Part shown: one piece after another, positions 1-10,807 of the stretch | Position numbering within the stretch: position 1 is the stretch's first letter | Layout: each line of letters opens with the position of its first letter | Assembly: GCA_014621425.1 (NCBI GenBank) | Contig: JAANBB010000073.1 | Location: 62,001 to 126,000 of the forward strand | Length of the DNA: 64,000 nucleotides | Direction: 5' to 3' | DNA from: Cylindrodendrum hubeiense | Taxonomy: Eukaryota; Ascomycota; Sordariomycetes; Hypocreales; Nectriaceae | The notes under the pieces: generated by a model | Seen by the model: the letters and a program-made list of their open reading frames with translations, nothing else | Database searches by the model: none | Told to the model about the DNA's origin: nothing | Position numbers and translations under genes: made by a program

Positions 1-1010
1 GGTTCAGTTGACCATTGGCCTGGTTCTTCTTGCAGTCCTCCGATGGGCAAATGGTCAATGGGCCGTATTGCTTGTCGGTGACAGGCTGGAAGATTTCACA
101 ACCACATCGATCGCAGGTGTATGCGCTGACCTGGACGATAGGCTTCACGTCGGAAACTCGGGTAGCGATTGCTCGGATGGTGATGAGGTGGCCGAGGTGC
201 TCACCGCGCACCTGTCGGACGGCCAGGGCCTTTGTGGGCTTGCTGGAAGTGCCCGATCGGGACTTGAAGACGAGGGTGTATCGTCGGGTGAGCTCAGCTG
301 GGAATTTGTCATCCGCAACAGTTGGATCTCGTTCCGCCGCCTCCTGAAGTTCTCGGTTTCTGACTTGGCGCCGTGCCATCAACACGTCGAGCACGTCGTC
401 CTTGAAGCTTTGGTGGGTCAGCGATAATCAAAACCAGGGGGTCCAGAAGCACTCACGTCACCTCTGTGCTAGGCTGAGGCAGCACCTCATCTACGGCTCT
501 CGACACGATCTCGACGTAGTGCTTGGTGTTCATCTCGATGGAGTCGACGAGCCTCAGGTTGTCTTCATCATCCATTTGGTTCTCCCACTGCAGCGCTGTT
601 AGTGCCCATGCGAAATACTCCAAAGAGCTTAGTATTTACCGCCGCCAGGTCATCTAAGTCGATCGTGGCCTCGTCAATTGTTCGGTCCGCGAGCTTTTGT
701 AACATCTCCTTGTACTTGTGCTGTGGCGCTCTTTTGCGCTGCTTGTCATTGCGACGACGATCCCCCGCCTGCTCGTCATCGTCCATAAAATCATACTCAT
801 CGCTGAGTTCACCCTCGTCGATGGTGATGTTGCCAAGGGCAGTCGTGATGGTCTGTTCAGGCGATGTCTTGAAGTCGCTCAGGAAAACCTCGAAGGCCTC
901 TGCAGCTTGGTTAGCGCCGACAAGCAAGGAATTGCGCAGCTCGGCGGCAGGGAGGGCTCACTTTGTTGCTTCTCGTAGCTGACAGGGGCTTTGAATTCGC
1001 GCAGCGCCAT
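1..1010 (-). CDS. mcm7: DNA replication licensing factor MCM7, N-terminal part (runs off the left edge)
   Basis: MCM7 is one subunit of the hexameric MCM2-7 replicative helicase and acts in the nucleus at origins and forks. Only the first ~282 residues are present. I join four exons: 1010-962, 899-640, 587-457 and 407-1. The introns between them have GT donors, GCTAAC or CACTAAC branch sites and CAG or AAG acceptors, and all phases fit. The start is the ATG at 1010 (MALREFKAPVSYEK). The acidic N-terminal region leads into the MCM N-terminal domain. Near the left edge is the MCM7 zinc-binding pattern, a CDRC pair followed by C-x4-C (CPSEDC). The helicase ATPase domain lies outside the window. 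The gene is divergent from pex1, with about 510 bp between the two starts. Family assignment is firm; the intron ends were read by eye. Confidence 0.93.
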
Positions 1011-1521
1011 GGTGGAGGATGTGTTGCGGAACGCAAAGCCTGTATGCGCGGTGTGGAGTTGTGAAGTGAGGGGCGGAAGAGATGCAGTGATTCACAGTGA
1101 TGGGGACGATGCGGTCGCAAACAAGATGGTTGCTATGCACAAATTGGTGGGCTGGGGAAAGCGGCAGGGGGGCGGGCACCTGGCGCCTCCGTTTGCAGAG
1201 GCACCGTTCCACCTGAAAGGAAAGACCAAGACGCGTCGGTTCGCGTTTTCGCGTCGCACCGCCACCTGCCCTGGTTTAATTGCCATGCGCCACAGGTGGC
1301 GCTTGACGCGGGGGCGGCAGCCGAAGGTCAGGGAGCTGGACGGGGAAGTCACCGACGGCACGTGTGAGCTACCTCGGCTCCGGGACGGGAACGGAGTCGC
1401 ATCTAGTAGCCCAGCTCCTGGCGCCCAAAAGAGCGACATCGCTCTCTCCTTCTCACTCCTACCACGGCTTCCACGGCTTCCACGACAATTGATGCGCCCA
1501 TGAGGCTTGAGGCGACGCATT
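1011..1521. promoter_or_regulatory. Divergent intergenic region between mcm7 and pex1
   Basis: About 510 bp separate the ATG codons of two divergent housekeeping genes, so both promoters and 5' leaders must lie here. I see no clear TATA box. Open frames on both strands across it (one of 208 codons overlaps the pex1 start on the minus strand) resemble no known protein and have no splice-consistent extension. Confidence 0.5.
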
Positions 1522-4500
1522 ATGGCTCCTAGAAAGAACCCCCAGTCCGTCTCTGCCGAGATCTCCCTCGCCCACCTCAAGAACTGCTTGGTCAACCTCC
1601 CCACCCCGTTGGTCTCTCTGCTGGTCAACGTCAATACTGTGAGCAATTGCGCCCCCTGCAACCTCCATGCCTCTGAACCGGCCACTAATTCACTGGACTT
1701 TGGATATAGCCTGCCCAAAATGTCATTGTTGAGCTCAACTTCCGAGACGCCTCGTCGACCGACAAGAGCTCCCAGCAGCGCTCCGTATTTGTGGGATGGA
1801 CTGGCATGCCAAGCAAGAGGAGGACGGGCTCTCTAGTTGGGCGCGAAGGACTCAATGGCATGAGGGGTTCATCGCGCGATCAAGAAATACAGTTGGTCGA
1901 GGTTGACTCGGTGTTGGCTAAGACCCTGGGACTCTCCGAGGGACAGAAGGTCACGGCCACCATACACCTTGACCCTCCGTTGGCGCATACGATAAATATC
2001 GAGCCACTCACTCCCGAGGACTGGGAGATTATCGAACTCCATGCCGCCTTTCTCGAATTCAACCTCCAGCTCCAGATTAGAGCGCTTCCGAACCCTGCGT
2101 ATAAAACTAGCGACGGCACGACCGTCCCATCCCATCCGCTGACCCTCCACCTGTCGCCAACCTCGACCGCAAATATCAGAGTACTATCGTTGGACCCAGC
2201 GCCTCCTGCAGACTCGCCATTTGCAAAGATATCACCGGATGCCGAGGTCATCGTTGCGCCCAAGACGAGACAGAAGAACTCGCACAATAGCGGCGACCAT
2301 CGAAGTGTGGCTAGCACAACCAAGTCGAAGCGAAGCGGTGCTAGTACTGTGCGTCGACGGAGTGCCAGGGAAGAACCAAAGGCCACCATGTTTCTTCGCG
2401 GCCTTGATAGGGTGGCTTGCGGCGATTGGTTTGACGAAGAGCCGACGGACCTGGACTTCAGCGTCTGGGTTGACCAGGATCTCCTTTTCACAAGTGCTTT
2501 CAGAGGCGTCAACTACGTTGCTGTGGACGTAATGAAGCCGGCGAGTCTTCAACAGCCACAACCGGAGGATGGAGCTGCCTCAGCTGCCACAAACGCCTCT
2601 TCAAAAGTAATTGCACACCTGAAGCCGTGGGCCGACCCCCCGAACAGTCAAACGGTTGCCCTGTCATCGTCACTTTGCGCAACTCTAGGTTGTACCGGCA
2701 TGGTTGGAGGCGTTGTCAAGCTTCAAGTTGCCCCGCAACAACTCCCTCGAGGAACTGTCCAAGGAGTCAAAATATTCCCTTTCGCGGCCGGCTCGAAGAC
2801 CCATGAAGGCCTTAATTTTGGAGGTGAGACCAAAGCCAAGAAAGAGGAGTCTGCTAAGCACTTCCGTCAGATTTATGCAACCTCAAAGGGCTCTGACGGG
2901 CTGCTACAGGGACCTCTGACTGACGGCGGTGTGATCGGGCTCTATGACGGTCTTGATGCTCCTCAAGGATGGGAAGGAGGTATCATCAAATTTACATACA
3001 GCTCCGAATTCTCATCTCAAGAGCAGAAAAAGGATGCTGTCAACTGGATAATTGGTCTTGACTCCAAGTTGCCAATTGACTTCCAGCCACCCACTCCCCG
3101 TCCTTCATGGTTACTCGACTCCGACTCGTTTGAGCGGCAACCTTCTCATGATTCTTTGCTGGTTGGGATCGATTCCCTTCTGGAGAACCTACAATCCCAG
3201 CTTGCCCACATGTCATCAGTCTTACTGACCGGAGGCATGGGCTCCGGCAAGACATCTGTCGCGAAACATTTGGCGCAAAAGTTGCGTGAGGAAACCCTCT
3301 TCTACACTCTATATTATCCATGCCGGAAACTAGTCAATGACGAGACTAGAATCTCCACGATCAAGGAGACTCTCAATCGATTATTCATGTCGGCAAGCTG
3401 GGGAGCGAGGTTAAACGGAAAAGCAGTGGTTGTGCTCGATGACATGGACAAATTGTGTCCGGTTGAGACGGAACTCCAAGTCGGAAACGACAATGGTCGA
3501 AGCCGTCAAATCAGTGAGATCATTGCCTCGGTTGTAAGACAACACTGCACTCGAGACAGCGGTGTCGTGCTGCTAGCAACCGCCGAGGGTAAAGATTCTC
3601 TCAATGGCGTAGTCATCAGTGGCCATGTCGTTCGCGACATCATCGAGCTAAAAGCCCCTGATAAGGAGGCGAGGCGCCGCGTTATGGAGTCTATTGTGAA
3701 CCTGGACGCTTTGGCCCCCGAAGATGCCCCCTCGCAGTTCGGTGACAATAGTCGACCGCAGACTGCGGATGGTAGTGTTGGGGATGAACACGGTGCCTGG
3801 ATGGATGGAGCGAGTCACACAAGTCGAGAACAACCAGCAACAAAAGCTGGCGGGTTCATCTTGGACCCAGATCTTGATTTCCTCGACATTGCTGGATCAA
3901 CTGACGGCTACATGCCTGGAGATTTGACGGTTTTCGTGTCTAGGGCGCGCAATGAGGCTATCATCCGAGCCATTGCCGAGTCACCGAACTCTGATTCAGC
4001 CGCCATCCATCTCAGTCGAGCCGATTTCGACAAGGCCCTCAAAGGATTTACGCCAGCTTCACTGAGGAACGTAACCTTGCAAAGCTCCTCGACGAGCTTC
4101 AAGTCCATTGGCGGTCTGCAAGAAACGCGAAAGGTGCTCCTAGAAACCTTACAGTATCCAACAAAATACGCACCAATCTTTGCTCAATGCCCGCTCCGGT
4201 TGCGATCTGGTCTCCTCCTCTATGGATTCCCGGGCTGTGGCAAGACTCTCCTTGCCAGTGCTGTGGCAGGCGAGTGCGGCCTGAACTTCATCAGTGTGAA
4301 GGGACCTGAAATCTTGAACAAGTACATTGGTGCCTCTGAGAAGAGTGTCCGTGACCTGTTCGACAGAGCCCAGGCCGCAAGGCCTTGCGTGCTCTTCTTC
4401 GATGAGTTCGACTCCATCGCGCCCAAACGAGGCCACGATTCCACCGGTGTGACAGACCGCGTCGTCAATCAGCTTCTTACGCAGATGGATGGTGCTGAAG

Positions 4501-5240
4501 GATTGTCCGGGGTGTACGTCTTAGCAGCCACCTCCCGTCCTGACCTGATTGATCCTGCCTTGCTTCGCCCTGGTCGCCTGGACAAGTCCTTGCTCTGCGA
4601 TATGCCTACTGTGGAGGATCGAGTGGACATCATCAAGGCATTGTTCCAGAAGGTCCGACTGGCAGACGAGCTGATTGAGTCCGACGAGCCTTTGATGGAT
4701 ATCGCACGCCGAACGGAGGGCTTCTCTGGAGCAGATATCCAAGCCTTGGTGTCTAACGCACAACTGGAGGCCATTCATGACGTCCTGGATGCTGACAGCC
4801 CTTCAGCTAATGCTCGACGCCCGAATGGTCATTCTGGGAAGCCGAATACGACTCCAAGCTTCGTTCAGTTCCCTTACGGAGCCAACTCTCAAGTTTCCGC
4901 TGGCGTGACAGCCAAGAGCAAGTCAGCTGCGGTCATCGAGAACGCCTCTATCCTGACTAAGCTCGATGAGATCAAGATAGCCCGGAAAAGGTCGAAGCAG
5001 GGACCTGGAATTCCCGCTGCTGCGATCGCAGACAACAAGGCTCAGGCCAGTGAGCAGAGGGAGGTGGTGATTGGGTGGGACCACTTGATCAAAGCGCTCG
5101 ACAACACCAGGGCCAGTATCAGCACTGATGAGAAGGCGCGGTTGCAGAGGATCTACACGGAGTTTGTAGTGGGAAGAAGCGGGCAGATGAAGGATGGTCA
5201 GGGCAGTATGGAGATTGGAGGAAGGAGTAGTTTGATGTAA
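1522..5240 (+). CDS. pex1: Peroxisomal AAA+ ATPase PEX1 (peroxin-1)
   Basis: PEX1 forms the heterohexameric PEX1-PEX6 ATPase on the peroxisomal membrane, which pulls ubiquitinated PEX5 receptor back to the cytosol. There are two exons, 1522-1638 and 1710-5240, joined across a 71-nt intron, giving about 1215 residues, a normal length for fungal PEX1. The N-terminal domain carries the family block FVGWTGMPSKRR (from residue ~66). The D1 AAA domain has Walker A GGMGSGKT near residue 547. The D2 domain has Walker A GFPGCGKT near 878, Walker B LFFDEFDS near 934, and the second region of homology around NQLLTQMDGAEG. The D1 Walker B-like segment reads VVVLDDMDKL, so it carries D where an active AAA has E; PEX1 D1 is known to be catalytically weak or inactive. 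The gene converges on met22. Confidence 0.96.
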
Positions 5241-5391
5241 GATATGGACCGTATAATTTGGATGGATGAAAGCATCCGGCAATCTACCGGCTCGTCTTTA
5301 CGATGCTCGGTGAATTCTCATTTCGACGTTCCAGCTGTGGTCGTGTCCCATGGGTCTTCTCGCCAGCCTCTCTAACATTAGACGTCGGTAC

Positions 5392-6450
5392 CTAGTAAGA
5401 AGCATCTTTGAGAATGTCTGACAATTGCTTCAGCACAGCCTCATGAACACTCTCTCTCGCCGCCAGCAGCCCCCGATTCTGTTTCAGGTCCCTTCCGGCG
5501 CCAAAGTCAATGGGCCGTCCATCCAAGTCCGTCACTTTGCCGCCCGCCTCGGTGAAGATGAGTTGCGCGCCCGCATGGTCCCAGACGTACGTCTTCGTTT
5601 CGAGTTTCGCGGGGATACGCACATGCAAATCGCCGCCGCCAACAATGAGCGCTGCGTACCGTATATGTGAGGACCACACGTCTGTGCTGGGGAATGGAGC
5701 GCCAAATTTGTCGGCGAGCTGGCGGATGAGGTCGTGGCGAGATGACTTGCTTTGAAGACAGTCGATGATATGGACGTCTTTGAGGTTTGAAGGGGCCTCC
5801 AGCGGCTCGATAGGGCGTGCAGATTCGAGGCCGCTGGCGGTCATGGAGCGGATTGATGAGCCTTGTCCTCTCACTGCTGACAGCATCACTCCCAGGCCTT
5901 CCGTGTCTACACTCGTCTCCTTGACTTTGCCGTCCTGGAGGCGGAGGTTCGGGCATCCCAACACACCAAGCACCTCGCGCCCGTCCTCGATCAGCGCAAG
6001 GGATACAGCATACTGCTCTCCTCGCAGAAACGTCGCCGTACCATCAATTGGATCCATGACCCAGAATCGACCCGTCGGGCCTCCTTCGCCATTACCGCCA
6101 AGATCGATCAACTCCAGCATCTCCTCTACCGACGCTGGGGTCGCGAGCACCTCGCCGCTCTCTGGGTCCGCGAGGCTCGCAGAAGACACCAGCTCCCAGA
6201 CACGATCCCTTAGTGATGCGTCGTTACGAAGGGCCTCTGAGGCTTCCTCTCCTAGGAAGGCATCGCCAGGGAAGACGTGGCGGAGAGCACTGATGAGAAG
6301 GGCCTGGGCTGCGAAGTCGGCGACGGTGACAGGGGAGGCATCGGCCTTTGTGACTGCGCTGACTGAGGAAAGGACTTTCTTGGTGAGAATCGAAGCTCTC
6401 AGCACAGCTAATTCGGCAACATGCCGTTCGCGGGCGAATGAAGCGGCCAT
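5392..6450 (-). CDS. met22: 3'(2'),5'-bisphosphate nucleotidase (MET22/HAL2 type)
   Basis: This enzyme hydrolyses 3'-phosphoadenosine 5'-phosphate (PAP) to AMP, clearing the by-product of sulfate assimilation; the family is lithium- and sodium-sensitive. It is a single exon of 352 residues, the usual length for the family. The Mg-binding motifs of the lithium-sensitive phosphatase superfamily are intact: GEEA at 67-70, the core DPIDGT at 133-138, and WDHAGAQLIFTEAGG starting at residue 290 with Asp291. GGGDLHVRIP at 271-280 fits the substrate loop. The ATG at 6450 was chosen because the protein then begins with the expected helix ahead of the ADASPVTVADFAAQ block. It is convergent with pex1, with only about 150 bp between stop codons. 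Confidence 0.95.
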   Translation of the reverse strand: MAASFARERHVAELAVLRASILTKKVLSSVSAVTKADASPVTVADFAAQALLISALRHVFPGDAFLGEEASEALRNDASLRDRVWELVSSASLADPESGEVLATPASVEEMLELIDLGGNGEGGPTGRFWVMDPIDGTATFLRGEQYAVSLALIEDGREVLGVLGCPNLRLQDGKVKETSVDTEGLGVMLSAVRGQGSSIRSMTASGLESARPIEPLEAPSNLKDVHIIDCLQSKSSRHDLIRQLADKFGAPFPSTDVWSSHIRYAALIVGGGDLHVRIPAKLETKTYVWDHAGAQLIFTEAGGKVTDLDGRPIDFGAGRDLKQNRGLLAARESVHEAVLKQLSDILKDASY

Positions 6451-7113
6451 GGTGAGGTTGATGTGCAGAAGTGGTCTGAGGGTCAGTTAGATGCTGAGGC
6501 GGCAGTGGCGGCTTTTTCTAGTTGGAGCGTTGGCACTTATGTAACTCACTCGGCGTTTGGGCTCACGCGGATGAGAAGCCACACGGAACTTTTATGTTTG
6601 TGCCAGGAGTACGATGCGGCACACGTACGACAGAGTAATACGTTTGTTGTCAGTACACGATTGGCGAAGTTGTCGGCGATGGTCGACTTGGGACTCCACC
6701 CACTTTGCTAGACAGACGGTGTCCGCATATTAAGCAATAAATTAGCTCATCCAAGTTTCCCAGCGCAACTGAGATACAAGATGACAAATTGAGTACTGAG
6801 GCAATAATATCTTGTTCTTTCGGTTAGTCTTTAAGTAGTTGGCCCAGAAATTCGTCCTAGACATGAGTCTTAGAGCGGCAGGATGGGCAATTCAACCGGA
6901 AACCCTACGGTGGGGCAAATGCATCATGTTATTTGCTTCACAGATGCTATGGTGTGTTTTCGGGTAATAGTCTTACTTGCACCTCATTTAACACTGCACT
7001 TTTACCCAGCGAAATACCACATGTTCTGCCCTGTATCACCCTCGTGACGAAATCTACATCCTCTAAGATGTTTCTCTTGATCTCGAATTTTAAAAATGAT
7101 CAACACCAATACC
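6451..7113. other. Intergenic region, no gene seen
   Basis: About 660 bp between the met22 start and the stop of the accessory gene to the right. It becomes AT-richer from about 6700. I see no coding frame with family resemblance and no RNA gene. It should hold the met22 promoter and the 3' end of the neighbouring gene. Confidence 0.4.
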
Positions 7114-9153
7114 TCACTTTCCGTCTACGGCTTCAAAAGCCTCCAGGTCAACTTGGAACATCTGCTCAACTAGCCTCAGAATCAGACTCTCGCAGCCAGC
7201 ACCACAGGCAACCTCCCCGAGGCTGCCCAGGTCATAAATAGGGCAATCACCTCGAAGAACAGCTGTCATTTCCTCCGCTGAGAGTTTGTTCACTCTAAAC
7301 CGCAATATTTTGTCTGCACTGGCTGGTGCTGTTGACGTGTATTCGACATGCAGGTTTATAGAATCCGAAAGTCGCAGGTGGTCCACGTTGCCGCTCTTGA
7401 CATCCCGCCATTGTACAACCTCCTCGCATGGGGCCAACTCCTCTTTGTTTTCATTTTTATCTTCTGTCGGAATTACAGGTGCTACCGATATGTTACCGAA
7501 ATCAGTGTCGATTCTTGAGGCCTGACAGGACGGTGGAGGAGGCGTTGCTTGGTCATTTGGTTCGTGGACAGTTGGGCTGGTGATCTTTTGCAATTTTGCA
7601 GTCGAGCCGCTAGAATGCGAAAGAACATCATCAGGGACCACTGTATCGTCGCTGTCAGAAACTTCCAACTCTTCTGGACCTCCATTTTCCAGTGACAGGA
7701 CTGTTGACATTGTGCTCATTGAGGACGGCGCTCTGCTTTCGGTAGTATCTTTGATCTTGATCATTTGGTTGTTAACGATCTCATCGATTCTACTTCTCGC
7801 CGCACGCTCCAATTCCAAGATAAATTCCTGGTCCTTAGCAGTCAGACCGTTGGAAGGGAGCCGCCATCTGGAATAGAACTTTCCATGGGTCCCCGGGACG
7901 ACATACTTGGTTTGAAGCGATATGAAAGTATTGCAAAGGTAGCAAGCGTCCTTACTCGAGGCAATTATTCTGGGAGGGATTGGGCTTTGATGTTGTCGCA
8001 AATGCCAGATCAGTTGGATTTCAGCATGCACTCTAGACTCTTCTTTGAGACAATTCAGTGTGTTCCGAAACGCGTCAGGAGTCATGTCCAACTTCTTTAG
8101 AATCAATGGAACCAGGTTTTCCATATCCCAGTCAACCTTCTGAGTGTTGGCAATTCTCTGTAGGACTTCTCTAAGTCCGGGGGAGTCTCCGGGTGAGTGT
8201 TCACATTGGGAAAACGAAAGCGGCCCCAATGACACTACCAATGTAGAAGCTCGACGAACACTAGGCGAATGTCTTGCAATATTGAGGAGCGTCGAAGCTG
8301 ACTTGCTATACGATGCGATCTTCCGAACCTTATCGATTAAGGCTGGGGAGGTATTCGGGTTACCGTTTGGAGATATCCTACTGAGGGACCTTTGAAAGAT
8401 GTTGCCAACGTTTGGGATCTTGGAAATCTTATAAAAGGTGGACACAATAGCTTCGAGATCTTTGTCTGTTTGTGGTGGTGATTGATTGATCTTGGGGAGT
8501 CTTCCACGGTATTGATGCAGTTGCCGAATCAAGCCGCTAGTCAGAGCGAAGAGCGTCTTTATGTTTTCGTCCTTTGGAAGTTGTCTCAGCCCTGTAACGA
8601 CAGTTTCCAAAACGCTCTCAACCGACGGTTTGGACCCAGCATGGATGAACCTCGCACGGCTGAGAATCTTCTGGCGGCATATGGAAACAATGGCGCTGAA
8701 AACGCGATCGAAGAGACATTGACGAGAAACTGAAATCAATATGAGCTATGAACACCTTCAGAAAGAAAATACCGGCCACTTGCGCATTGAAGATTCCCGC
8801 AAAATGGAGAATATGCTATCAAACCCTTCTTTCACGGACTTCAAGTATGGCGATGGGCATGACGCTTTGGCGTTGACTGCTAGCATGATGACCAGGCCTG
8901 AGGAGGACTCTTCGACACAAACAGCGGTGATTTTGTCAGGGTCATCTCGAGTGCTAGAGAGAAATGCCAAGTTAGATGCTAAGTATCGTTCGTCGCGGAA
9001 GGAAAGTGTACGAGCTGAGCTGGTATCGGGGATGGGGTCCTCGACCGGATATCGTCTTGGGGGAGTATAAATATTTTCTAGGAGGTGCAGGAGGGCAATG
9101 TCTTCGGCGGAGGTTTTCTGGAGGCGAGAAGGTTCTGAATCAGCCATTGTCAT
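7114..9153 (-). CDS. OTT_1508-type deaminase-fold protein, fungal accessory gene (frame interrupted; possible pseudogene)
   Basis: The long 3' frame (541 codons, 8739-7114) contains HAEIQLIWHL (HAE codons 8028-8020) followed about 30 residues later by SSKDACYLCNTFI (CxxC near 7931-7943) and then HGKFYSRWRLP. This HAE plus CxxC arrangement in that setting is the signature of the OTT_1508-like deaminase family, which is expanded in fungi; the substrate is unknown. An N-terminal segment (9153 to about 8770) reads in the same frame but is separated by two stop codons, TGA at 8760-8758 and TAG at 8748-8746. An intron could remove both: for example donor AA|GTGGCC near 8780 to a TTTTCAG acceptor near 8697 (84 nt, in phase). 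No donor there is a good consensus, however. The start is also uncertain: open frame continues upstream of 9153 to a TGA at 9321-9319, beyond which an in-frame ATG lies at 9360. The tail is a low-complexity Ser/Pro/acidic region, then a short C-terminal domain. Confidence 0.6.
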
Positions 9154-10807
9154 AGCAGTAGGAATATAATCGTCCGCTTTGAGCGCCACCGGACCGGTAT
9201 GAGTTGGGTTGTGGTCCCTGGCGAGATCAAGTAAACGAACCCCATTGAGTTCAATGAGGGGATTATCCAGGCTCTCGCCCAAATGTATACCCCCCGGCCA
9301 GGTCACGGTGCTTTTTTTTCAATGAAACGCATTTGCGCAAAGGACAAAGTCACGAGCCATGGCGAGCAAATGGTTGGCTGGCTGGGGATGCGATGCGGGA
9401 GGCCGACCATGATGAGTTCGTTACCATGACGGATCAGCGCGGGGAGTCACAGGGACATGCAGCGAAACGGCGGAAAGTTGAATCTTTGTTGTAAATACGA
9501 GTTGGATGAGCGATTCGACCAACGGAGAGACAGCTATCGAAAGACAGAGGTGGGAGTGCATTGATGATTCCGCCCGCTATCAACAGAAATCGTCTCGCCG
9601 CCATGGATGCGCCGATGGCGTGTATAAGTTCAAGGCACAGAAACGCAGAACCATGGCACCTCCTCTTCAAGGTAGGTACCTTCCCCAGCGGGAGTCGCGT
9701 ATTGCAGTGACTGAGGCATCCGTCAGAACTTCGGGCGCCAAAACTTCAGGCGTCAACGTCAACTCTTGATCTCGCTCGCCACTGAGCCCAGTAAAGTCAT
9801 GTTCGACACCGCGGCCAATCCATCCTCCATCCAATGACTTCTCTATTCAGTCCCGAACTCCAGCCTCCCTACGCCACTCGCGGGCACTTGTCGAATTCCT
9901 CCGCGGCCGGCTCCTGGTCAAATGCCAAATCCCCCGCCGACTCCCCAAAGTCCCTGAGGGAGCGCTACACTCTTGGCCTCCTGTGCAGAGGGTGCAGAGG
10001 GCCCAAAAGGGGAAGGGCTCCCATTCCCGCTCATGGGCGCGGGGAAGCAGCGAGCGGATTGCTAATTCGGCTCTGAAGAGTGGCAGTTGGATCGCAATCC
10101 TTGATTCGACCAAAACGTTGGAACTGGGCGTCGGACAGAAGCCCACAGTTCGGTTGGCCCCTGTTGAGTTAGTGGGAGCCACGCCTCTCCCCCTCCACCT
10201 CCACCTCCACCTCCACACATGTCGTCCCCAGTGCCACGGTCACTACCTAGACTAGCTCCAACGGCGATGGCTCTAGGCGCTGCAAGCTGCATTGGTGGCA
10301 GGCTAGGTATTTCATTGCGCTGCACTGCAGTGACTGCACTGCCCGAGGTTGGTTTCTCTTCTCCCCACGATCTCATGTCTGCCACTAATTCCACTAATTC
10401 CCCAGAAGCCAGCCCCCACCTCGGCCCCGCTCCTCCCCGGTCATCCCGCTCCGTCCCCAGTCCCCCAACCAAGGAATCCCAGTTACCTATGGCTTCTTCT
10501 GGCGTCAACCCTCATTGCCCGCTAAATTCCCCTCCGGGTATCGTCACCGAAGCGGCGCCGGTTTCGCGGGGTTCATCATGGCACACCCTCGAGACTCTCG
10601 CTCGTTAGAAAGTGCCATCCTCCGCCCACTTCGCCGACTCACATCTCGACTCACATCTCGACTCACATATCAACTCCCATGCTCCCCTTGATGCATCACC
10701 TCTCCTGACTCTGACCCTTGGCTTTTGCCCATATTCCCTGCAGCCAAAGACTTCCAGTTCCCTTGGGCGTCTCCCTTTTGCAACTCGGCCTGGATCCTGC
10801 CCGAAGA
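9154..10807. other. Intergenic region upstream of the Zn2Cys6 regulator
   Basis: About 1.65 kb between two divergent genes. It contains promoter and leader sequence for the Zn2Cys6 gene and a 12-bp tandem repeat at 10636-10671. No frame in it resembles a known protein. A small upstream reading frame begins at 10718, in frame with the regulator, but it lacks an ATG (alternative codon only), so I start the regulator at 10808. Confidence 0.4.
10636..10671. repeat. 12-bp tandem repeat, three units
   Basis: Three consecutive 12-mers: GACTCACATCTC twice, then GACTCACATATC, followed by a degenerate fourth. It lies about 140 bp upstream of the Zn2Cys6 start codon. GACTCA also resembles half of an AP-1/Gcn4-type site (TGACTCA), but the T that would complete it is absent here (the base before is C). 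Confidence 0.8.

Noticed and set aside
1092..1718. 208-codon open frame on the minus strand overlapping the pex1 start
   Set aside because: It is antisense to a well-supported pex1 exon, has no recognisable domain, and reflects GC-rich sequence with few stops.
10636..10671. Gcn4/AP-1 binding sites in the 12-bp repeat
   Set aside because: The repeat contains GACTCA but not the full TGACTCA, so a specific factor cannot be claimed.
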